Shown: positions 48,891 through 59,500 of the stretch, piece by piece | Numbering within the stretch: position 1 is the first letter of the stretch | Layout of the letters: each line of letters opens with the position of its first letter | NCBI RefSeq assembly: GCF_014467235.1 | Contig: NZ_NKHP01000013.1 | Span: 44,359-108,358 of the forward strand | Direction of reading: 5' to 3' | DNA length: 64,000 nt | Origin: Xenorhabdus indica | GTDB taxonomy: Bacteria > Pseudomonadota > Gammaproteobacteria > Enterobacterales > Enterobacteriaceae | Position numbers and translations under genes: made by a program | Notes under the pieces: generated by a model | Told to the model about the DNA's origin: nothing | The model's database searches: none | The model's input: the letters and a program-made list of their open reading frames with translations, nothing else

Positions 48891-50354
48891 CTATTTATTT
48901 TGGCTTTTAACATAGGATATATGGCGAAAAAATATGATGATTAAATGAATCAGCCCCATGATTAAAGTCAAAGTTAATAATGTTGACATTAGTATAAAAC
49001 TCATTGGCATCCAGATAATCAATGAATTCCAAGACATATTTAATAAAACTGAGGGGAAAACGAAACTTAACAGCGTCAAACTCAAACAGGCTAAGATTGA
49101 GATTATAACGATGACTTTCTTTGCCCCAGACAGGCGATTACTCTTTTTAGTTATACTATTACGATAAATTCTGAATATTATTATTAGCAAGAACAGGAAA
49201 AGGAAAACACTTGATGCTAAAAATAATCTATCAAACGTATCAAACAATTCAATATCATTGGTAGAGGTCAGGTTTATCGTCCCATCTCCCGATGACAGTT
49301 GTTTTAAGATTTGTTCACCAATAGTAAACGTGACATTACTGTTAACATTCGCCATAACAGCAACAGCGACATTAGATTTAGTATTCATTCCAATAAAACT
49401 AGAGAAATTCGGATTCATTCCAGTATGATATATCTTATTGTTATTTATAGACCATCCTAGTGCATAATGAACATCTTCACCCTCATTCGTCGATAATTGC
49501 ATATTGGGCTCAAATATACGCTTTTTATATTTGCTTAATGGTGAATCGTTATCCTTAAGAAGAAAACGTAGCCATTTTTCCATATCAATTGCGTTTATCT
49601 GAATATATCCGGCAGGAACATTAGAAATGAAGAACGGTGCATCATATGGTCTGGGAGCAAGATAGCTTATCTGATATCCTGTTGCCTTATGATTAACCAT
49701 AACATCAACTGAGGTATCATTCATTTTCAGCGGGGTTAACACATATTTATTTAATAGCTCAGAATAAGGTTGCTGTGTCACCACTTCCATCATTCTGGCT
49801 GCAATATCATAATTAATCGTTGCATAGGAATAAAGCGTTCCGGGGTTATTCTGAAGGTCTATCCGACCAATACGATTGATCATGTTCTCCAGAGAATCAC
49901 TGCTGTTACCACCATAAATAAAGTCAACACTTGAAAATGGAACCCCCGATGAATGATGCAACAGTTGAATAAAGCTAACCTCTATGGGCTGATTATCATA
50001 ATAAAATGAGAGAGAAGGCAGGATAGAAGAAACCGTTGTTTCTTGTTTTATCTTTTCTTCCTCAATGAGTTGTGCCGCGATTAATCCAGTAAAAGCTTTA
50101 CTCGTCGATCCCAATTCAAAAACTGTTTCCTGCGTAATGTCTCCATCGTGATTTTCGTTCTGTTTGCCTAAAGTTATTAGGTGGGTTTTGTTGTGCTTAT
50201 CAATAATGACCAATGACAAACCTGGTATTTTACCCATTTCCATATAGTCAATAAGTTGCTTTTTAAATTCAGCATCGTTGGTTAATTCACTTTTGGCAAA
50301 AGAAGCGGTCATAAATATGATGCTGAAGAAAATAACAAGCAATCTGATTTTCAT
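48891..50354 (-). CDS. xcnG: Membrane prodrug-activating D-Asn peptidase XcnG (ClbP-like)
   Basis: A 487-residue periplasmic serine peptidase of the beta-lactamase/PBP fold anchored by three C-terminal membrane helices (~378-398, 414-438, 446-475). This is the architecture of ClbP (colibactin) and ZmaM (zwittermicin). It has a signal peptide (~1-20), the nucleophile motif Ser83-Thr-Ser-Lys86 and an HTG box near residue 316. The second motif, normally Tyr-Ser-Asn, reads Tyr177-Ala-Thr. XcnG in X. nematophila cuts the acyl-D-asparaginyl leader from inactive prexenocoumacins at the membrane, releasing active drug outside the cytoplasm. That leader would be installed by XcnA, beyond the right edge. 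Confidence 0.92.
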   Translation of the reverse strand: MKIRLLVIFFSIIFMTASFAKSELTNDAEFKKQLIDYMEMGKIPGLSLVIIDKHNKTHLITLGKQNENHDGDITQETVFELGSTSKAFTGLIAAQLIEEEKIKQETTVSSILPSLSFYYDNQPIEVSFIQLLHHSSGVPFSSVDFIYGGNSSDSLENMINRIGRIDLQNNPGTLYSYATINYDIAARMMEVVTQQPYSELLNKYVLTPLKMNDTSVDVMVNHKATGYQISYLAPRPYDAPFFISNVPAGYIQINAIDMEKWLRFLLKDNDSPLSKYKKRIFEPNMQLSTNEGEDVHYALGWSINNNKIYHTGMNPNFSSFIGMNTKSNVAVAVMANVNSNVTFTIGEQILKQLSSGDGTINLTSTNDIELFDTFDRLFLASSVFLFLFLLIIIFRIYRNSITKKSNRLSGAKKVIVIISILACLSLTLLSFVFPSVLLNMSWNSLIIWMPMSFILMSTLLTLTLIMGLIHLIIIFFRHISYVKSQNK

Positions 50355-50486
50355 CCAATAATACCCCTCATAATTATTTTTTAAAATTTAATGCGATACA
50401 CCTACGAGAACCTTCCAGCAGGCTCTAAGTCATGGTTTTTGAATTTAACGATACCCAATACACTCCGGGTTACATCATGTCACTAC

Positions 50487-50518
50487 CTCCAGTCATATAG
50501 TCAGCTATATGACTGGAG
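50487..50518 (-). promoter_or_regulatory. Strong hairpin between xcnF and xcnG
   Basis: Perfect 14-bp stem CTCCAGTCATATAG/CTATATGACTGGAG with a four-base loop, in the 221-base gap. There is no T tract after it on either strand, so it is more likely to stabilise or space the transcript than to end it; partial attenuation cannot be excluded. Confidence 0.6.
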
Positions 50519-50575
50519 TGATGCACTTCACTAAAAAAACAACCTAAAAGGTGAAGGATTTATTAAACTACTTTA

Positions 50576-53500
50576 CTAACCGAGAAGATCAATGACAGAA
50601 TCCAATTCCGATTTTATGAGATTCAAGCAATTTAACCTATTCCTGTCATGATCATTATCCTGACAGGAGGCAATCAACTCTTTCATTCTTCCATTGATAA
50701 AAGAGAATGAGCTTTCAAGTTGTTCGGCATGTTCTGGTCTTACGAGAATTAAAAAATTCCTTAGTGAATTAATCTGATTATTCCAACGCTTGAATATTTC
50801 CTCCAAATCATTAGCGGTACTGTTTGTTAATAGTTCTGGGGTTTCAATAAGTTTTTCTATTGCAGCCAGACCTATATAACAAGAAAACTCATTTTCATTG
50901 TATTTAACCTCTTCTTTTCTTCTAAAATCATTAATCAGATTATTTAGAATGAGTTCCTTTTGTTCACGGCTGTCAGGGAAATCACCATCGCAATTGATGG
51001 TAATGACTAAATAAGGCCGGGATTTATTAAAGACTTCATGTGACTTCATAAAATCTAAGCCTTTAAATCCAATAACCGTCTTCTCAAACTCCTGTGCGTT
51101 GATCTCCCCAAAGTATTGGAAGCTTCCATCATATATTTGATACCCTGAATCGGTCTTTCCAACCAGCACAAAAACATGCGGGATTGTCTCATCTTCCAGC
51201 ACGATATCCTGGAATAGTGGCCTTGTTATATATTCCGCCTCTGATAAACCGTATGAAGGTGAAAAAGGCAGATAATAGTCACTTCCTGTTACAATGACGA
51301 CATTCCCAAGAGATAACTCTTTTTCGCAGTAGTTCTGATAGGATTCATAATCTTCAAAGAATTTCTTAGCATAAGAGAAAGCATAATTTTCTTCTAATGA
51401 AGGCCAGCCAAGCATGTTACCAAAGTTAACCTCCTGATTAGATAATTTAACCTTATTTTCAGCCTGTTGTAATACAATGCCAATTAAGTGGCTGCCATCT
51501 GAAACCTGCATAATGGCATCATCGCAATTTAGATGATGTTCATGTTTCAGTTTTTCTCTGACTGCCGAATACAAGCAACTGGCATACGTTGGATATAACT
51601 CAGGTGAAAAATTCTCATTGAATTTCCAGACGTTATATTCAATCTTGAGGTCATTATCTAATATCTGGCTTATCTCAGCCAGGGTTTGGCCCGACAACAA
51701 CATATTCATGTTAATTGGTAGATTTATAGCCTTCGCTTTTGCCACCACTTGCACTGCTGAGAGAGAACTCCCGCCCAGAGAAATAAAGTCATCACTGTTT
51801 TCAACGCTATCAATACCCAGAATGCGTTTCCAAATAGAACCTAACTCGTTGATAACTCTATCCCGTTCCTGTACCAGCGAGTTGATATTTGTGTTGGTCG
51901 CTCTGATTGTGTTGGTCACTTTAGCGTGATCTTCTTTCCTTTCCTTTTCTTCAACAACTTGAGGGGAATTGCCAGAAAATAATGCCTGCAATCTTTTTAT
52001 ATCTGTCGGGTATGCTTTTCCGCGTATCGGTGTTGGGGGGAGATGAATCAATTCAGGTTGCTGAACATTTATCTCCTGCTGCCAATTCACATCAATACCA
52101 TGTAAGGAGATCAGGGCTAATTTTTCTATCAGCTCATTATGGTGATTCATATCTCTGGTTTTATGGCTTTGCCATGAGATACAAGCATGATTTACACCAT
52201 AGTCTGAGTGATTCTGAACGAAAGTAGAAAGCCCACTTCCTGGCCCGACTTCTATAAACAGACACTTTTCATTTTCTAAGATTGTCGCGATAGATTGTTT
52301 AAAGCGTACAGGTTGGCGAATATGATTAACCCAATAGTCACTGGTTATGACTTTGTTGTTATCAACCCACGTACCCGTTACATTCGATATAAAATCAATT
52401 TGGGGCTTATTAAGTGTGATTTCGCTGAAAGCCTGGCCATATTTGTCCAGAACAGGGGCCATATAACAGGTATGGAACGCTCTTTTAATTTCCAGACGTT
52501 TCGTTTTAATTAATAACCCGCGACAAATTTCCTCGAATTGCGTTATTCCATCATCAGATCCCGCGACAACACAAAGTTCACTACTGTTGTCTAAGGCAAT
52601 TTCAATATCCTCAGTTATTATTTCTTTCACTTTCTCGGTTGATGACATTACAGCAAGCATAGCCGCCGCTTCTGTCGATTGCATACATTGACCGCGAATG
52701 CAGATAATTCTAACCGCATCTTCGTATGAGAATACTCCGGCCAGTGTCGCTGCCACGTATTCCCCCAAACTATGGCCTATCATTACATCGGGGGTAATAC
52801 CATAAGATTTCAGAACTTGTGCCAGCGCATATTCGATAATAAACAGCAACGGTTGGACAAATTCCGTTTCATCAACATGTTCATCCTGAGAACTATTAAT
52901 AAGCAGCGCTTTCAAGTCAGTTGTGCAATAATCATTCGCGATTAAAAATCCTTTATCACACCACTGCTTAAATAGCACATTGTTGTTGTAAAAATCTTGC
53001 CCCATAGCCCTATATTGAGCACCTTGACCAGGGAACAAAAATACCACTTTTCTCTTAATACCAAGTGATATATTAATATTGTCTTTTTCTGTTGAGGACA
53101 GTGCCTGAATCAATTCATCGCGATTGTTTACTGTAGCAACAAATTGTGATGCCATTGGTTCCCTTAACATCAGACTATAAGTAATATCACTCACATTCAG
53201 TTGTTGGTTATCGCTCTGAATTACCTGCTTTAATTGTTTTTTATAGGATTGCAATGATTTCTCATCCGGTGCTGACAAGATTAATGGCAATCGATTATTG
53301 ACGTTTTGTCTGGACGGTTTGCTCTGATCAGCCTGAAATTCTTCAAGTACAATATGCACATTCGTTCCACCCAAGCCAAAAGAACTGACACCTGCCCTGA
53401 TTGGGTTCTGACTATCACGTAATTCCGTATATTGGTTATTAACGATAAATGGGCTGTTCGTAATATCCATTTCTTTATTGGGACGGGCGAAATTTATCGT

Positions 53501-56500
53501 AGGTGGCAGCACTCTATGTTTGATGGATAATGCGGCTTTAATCAGCCCGGTGATTCCGGAAGCAAAATTCAGGTGACCTATATTTGATTTCACACTGCCA
53601 ATTCTGCAATAGTTCTTTTTATCCGTTGAAAAAGCCTGTTTCAGCGCATTGAACTCAATGGGATCACCCAAATTCGTTCCCGTACCATGTGTTTCTATAA
53701 AGTTGATACTTTCTGATGATACATTCGCATCTCGTAATGCAGCCTGAATAACGTCAATCTGACCTTTTGTGCTTGGCGCAGTGTAACCGACTTTCATGCC
53801 CCCATCATTGTTAATTGCACTGCCGATAATAGTCGCATAAATATTATCCTTGTCTGCTATTGCTTGTTTTAATGGTTTCAGAACTACCATACCAACGCCA
53901 TCACTAAATACCGTTCCGTTTGCTTGAATATCAAATGGGCGACATTTTCCATCCTTAGAGTAAATCATACCCTCTTCAAATAAATAGCCCGCTTTGATTG
54001 GCAAGGTAATTGAAACGCCTCCTGCCAGAGCGACATCACATTCTCCCGCACGCAGTGATTTAACGGCTTCACTAACGGCAACAAGCGATGAAGAACAGGC
54101 CGTTGAGATAACCATACTTGGCCCGGACAAATTTAATTTATATGACACGCTCGTCGACATATAATCTTTGTCAGCAACCACCATAGTACTATATTGACCA
54201 GCACTGCCTTCCGCCGTTGCCATTGCCTGCACTAACCATTGTAAATTCCCTGATGCAGCCGCATATAAGCCGATTTTTAGCTTATTGTTTTTTACCGATA
54301 TTCCCGCATCCTGCAATGCCTGCCAACTGCAAGTATGCATAGCTCGTACTTGCGGGTCCATTTGACGCGCTTCGTAAGGGGTATAGCCAAAGAATTCAGC
54401 ATCAAACTCACCCGAATGAGGCATAATACCTTTGGCACGAATGTAATTCGGATTGTCTAATAATGCTGAATCAATGCCTTCTTCAATTAGCTCTTCCTTA
54501 CTCATTGTGCTGATTGATTCTTTTCCGTAGCATAAGTTATCCCAAAATTCATGAATATCCTCAGCGCCCGGGAATTTTCCGGCTACGCCGATAATCGCAA
54601 TGTGTTTATCAAATATCGCTTCCGATTTAATCATGCTTTCAGTTGTATAAGCACTGTCATAAATATCTTCAACGTTTTCATCCTGAACGTTATCGGTGCT
54701 GATTGTTCCAAACTGATTGGTTATATGGTCAGCTAATAGATCAGAAGTGGGATAACTAAACATATCAACAACGGAAATATCGATATTGAGTGCATCAGTT
54801 AATCTTTTATTGACTTGAACCAGATCCAATGAGTTAGCACCTAATTCAAAGAAATTATCTTCACGGTTAATATGTGCTACTTTTAAAAAGTCTTTCCACA
54901 CCGAAAGGACAGTTTCTACGATTTGAGCTTTGGAAATCGTTTTTCGTTGAGATTTATTGACTTTATTAATGTCGAACGTTTTTAAATAAGAGCTAACCCA
55001 TTGTGCAAAACGTTTATCTAAATCACCAGTTGAAACAATAATTTGACCTCTCAATGGTGATTGTAAAACACGCTCTAAAATTTTAATTCCTTCATCAGGT
55101 TCGATTAAAAGCTGACTCAATGAGGAGCCCAGCGCATCACCCGCATCATTACGTTCGAAAACCCATCCGTCCCAGTTAACACTAATCCAGGGCTTACCTT
55201 TCTTGTTTTGTTGCTTCGCAAAAGAATCAGCAAACGCACTGACAGAACTATATGCAGAAAAACTCAATCCTCCCAGCACCGCAGCAATTGAAGAACAAAG
55301 CAGGCAGAAATCCAGCGGCTGATTTTCTGTTAATTCTGCCAGAATCTTATAAGCCTCAACTTTGGTTTCTAATTGTGGTAAACAGGCGTCCAGCGTTATC
55401 CTATTAATGCCCTGAAATGAGTTTCCTTCCGTGACACCAGCCGCACAGATAATGCCATTCAATTCACCATATTGTTCAGCGATCGTCGCTAATAAACGTT
55501 GCATTGCAGACTTATCAGCGACATTGGCAGCATAATAAGCCAAGTTTCCTGTACCAAGATCGGAAAGTTTATCGAGCCGCTGCAATATTTCGAAGGATGG
55601 CGAATGCGATTTAATGGCTTGTTTCCATTCATGCTGATCAGGTAATTCCCTTCGTCCGGCAAGTATCACTGTCGCCCGATATTCTTTCAGGAGATACTCT
55701 GCAAATAAAAGCCCTAAATCTCCCAATCCTCCGGTAATAAGGTATATCCCCTGCGGTTTAAGGAGCGAGTGTTCTTTCAGTGGATTTACTGCAAGCCGCT
55801 CATAGGCTTGTTTTGAACAACCCTCTTTTGTCCGACGAACAATAAAGCGCTCATCTGTTGCTAATAATTCTTCAGTTAATATCTCACAGGTTTTTTCAAT
55901 CGATTCAGTCGTGTCAATTTGTACTAATCTGGGATGACATTTGCTGACTTCTTGCGTAATGACTTTTACTAAGCCATTGAGCATATTGGATTCAGGTTGT
56001 TCTGTATTAACCAGCAACAAACGGAAATCACACATATTTCCGACTGTTGTCCATGCCTGAAGCAGAGTAATGGCAGAAAACCATGTATTTTTTACTTCAT
56101 GGCTTCCCGATAAAGGCCAGGCAAATATTATCGAATCAGGTTGTAATTGATTCTCTTTTAATTCATTAAACAGCCTTTCGAAATGGCTGGCTTCTCCTGC
56201 TGACAATGTAATAACATTGTTCGCAGTGGTGTAATTATCCCCTGATAACACAAACCTTACTGCTTTTTCGTCAATATTCATATGACGACAAAGAGGTTCG
56301 CACCACTCAATATCTGGCACAAAACAGAGCGCCATTTTCACATCAGATTGGCTCGATTTATTTGGTAAGAGAGCATCCTGCCATATTTCACCATAGAGCC
56401 ATTCTGAAATGTTATTTTTTGGGATTCGAATTTCAGATACTTTTTCTGAATAATTCAAACTGGCGCCGGAGTTTCCAAGCTCCATATTCTCTGAAATAAA

Positions 56501-59500
56501 TTGATAACCGGGTAAACTCACTCGTTTTGGATTCAGATCTTGGTAAATGGCCGGCCAATTGACGGGTTGGCCTTTCATCCAGAGTTGTCCAAGTAATTTT
56601 AATAAATAAACTCTGTCGTTTTCCTCTTCTAATGGATGACGCATCACATTAATAACAGAGATATCTGTATTTGCCGCAACAATCTGTTTAACAAACGTAG
56701 ACAGTGTTCTGCCCGGCCCGACTTCAATAAAAGTATTCAGCTCAGACTGTTCCAGGCAAGTCAGAATACCTTGATGAAATTCGACGGTTTCACACAAGTG
56801 CGAGACCCAATAATCGACAGAATTTGCTTGTTTTGCCGTGATCCATTGGCCTGTTACATTTGATATGTAAGCTTTATTGGGCTTTTTCCACTTTATCTCC
56901 CTCAAAGCCTGTTTAAATTTCTCTACAGCAGGCTTCATCATTGAGGTATGAAAGGCGTGAGAGGTTTCCAGTAATCGGGTACGGTAATTTTGTGCAATCA
57001 AATTCTTCTGAACTTTCTCAACTTCACCCTGAGGCCCTGCGATAACACAGGCATTCGATGAGTTTACCGTTGCTAACGTGACTTCATCTGTCAAATAAGG
57101 CTCAATATTTTCTCTGCCCGTTGAAACACTCAGCATCGCTCCGGGCTCACATTCCTGCATGATAAGGCCTCTGATAGCAACGAGTTTCAGGGCCTCATCC
57201 AATGTCATGACTCCTGCCATTGCGGCTGCAACGTATTCACCAATGCTATGGCCAATCATTGCGTTCATTTCTATTCCCAGTGCTTCCAAAGTCCTGGCAA
57301 GAGAATAAGATATGGCAAAAATAACCGGCTGGGTAAATTGAGTGTTACGGAGTTTTTCTGCACTCTCCTGACCCTTCTCATCATAGAGTAGTGCGAGTAA
57401 ATTTATTCCAAATTGCTCTAATAGATATTCATGGCACTCATCAAGCTGCATTCTGAAAATACTCAGCTCATTGTATAAATCCCTTGCCATATTGATATAT
57501 TGAGCACCCTGACCGGGGAACATAAATACAATACCCGGTATGTGGTCAGAGGAAATTTCCGCGATCTTGTTTGTCTCTTTAACATCAGATAATGTGGTGT
57601 TGAGTTCCTCTATATTTCCTGCAACAAACGAGGTGCGATATTCATATTCTCCTCTTCCAATCTGGAGTGTATAAGCAATATCAGAAAGCGCCTTTGTATG
57701 AACATCTGCACTCAAAAACCGGTTCAGGGCTTCTGCCGTTTTAATTATCCCTTCTCTGCTTTTGCTTGAAAGCGTGATGAGTTCTGCACGATCCTGCTCG
57801 TCACTGGTTTGATCTGAGATTGATTGAACGGTCATATGCACATTGGTTCCGCCAATGCCAAATGAGCTCACACCTGCGGTTCTGATATTATTGTTATCTT
57901 CCCAATCAGTGGCAGTATTGATCAAACGGAACCGTGTACCTTCCAACGATAAATGATGCGCTGTTTCAGTATGGCAAGTGGGTGGGATCTTCTTATTCTT
58001 CAATGCCAGCAGTGCTTTAATAACCCCCGCAACACCTGCGGCACTATCGGTGTGACCAATGTTCGATTTAACGCTGCCAATATGACAAGTTTTGGGATTG
58101 TCGCTTGTGACGTTTAAAGCATCTTTGATGCCTTCTAATTCAACTTCATCGCCAACCAATGTTGCCGTTCCATGCGCTTCCAAGTATTCAACGTCATTGG
58201 CAGAGAGACTCGCCATTTCTAAAGATTGTTTGATACAGGCAGACTGCCCGTTTGCATTCGGGGCGGTAAATCCTGCTTTTTCATGACCATCATTGTTAAC
58301 ACCATAACCAACGATGACGCCATAAATATGATCATTATTTTCAATGGCATCTTCCAGCCTTTTTAAAGCAACCATGCCAATGCCATCGCTGAAAACAGTA
58401 CCACTGGCATCTTCAGAAAATGGGCGGCAATGACCATCTGCGCTATTCACCATTCCATTGACATACATGTAACCGCTTTTTATCGGTACGGTGACGGAAA
58501 CCCCTCCGGCCAGTGCCAAATCACACTGATTGACCCGCAGGCTCTGACACGCAAGCGTTATCGCTAACGCAGAGCTGGAACACGCACTCTGAACGGTCAC
58601 GGCCGGCCCGGTAAGATTCAATTTGTAAGCGATTCTGGTTGTGAGAAATTCCCGGTCATTTAACAACCCAATACCAAATTGTTCGGTGGTGTCTTGCACT
58701 TCATCTTTTACCAAATCCAGCCATGCGTAATTAGAGCCGGAAGAGGCGAACAGACCCGTGACAGGGCGATATTTTGGATTACCATATCCAGCATCATCCA
58801 GCACTTGCCACGTTATTTCATGCAGCAAACGGAATTGTGGGTCCATATATTGTGATTCACGTGCTGTATAGCCAAAAGCGTCTTTATCAAAATCCAGTGA
58901 ATGCTCAATAATGCCTTTTGCCCTGATATAATTTTTATTCTTGAAAATGTGTTCAGGAAATCCAGCATCGATCAGTTCATCATCCGTAAAGAAAGAAATA
59001 CCTTCTTTGCCAGATAGTATATTTTTCCAATATTCCTGTATGTTATGACTTCCGGGGAATCGGCCGCTCATGCCAACGACAGCAATGGCATGTGCCGGGT
59101 AATCATTAAATACTCTCTTTTTGCTACCTGATGCTTTTCCTCTTGCTGCCCTTTTCGACTTATTGATGATCTTAGCTGGTGCTTCACTGATTAAGCTGTG
59201 TATTTTTTCAGAAAGTTTCTGGCAGGTTGTATAGCGATAAAAATCATTAACTGATAATTTTATTGCATAATGGTTATTGATCTTTTCGTGTAACTGAACA
59301 ATATCTAAAGAGCTGGCACCGATATCAAAGAAATTATCCTCTTTCGAAATTTTCTTATTTGAAAAATAGACTTTTAAAATATCCAATATCTCTTTAGACA
59401 AAGATTTAATATCGATTTTTTCTGCAAAAATGACATTTTCTTCCTGCTCATCGAGCAGATGACGGGCAGTATCTGGTTTTATTAAAGGTTTAAACTCAAT

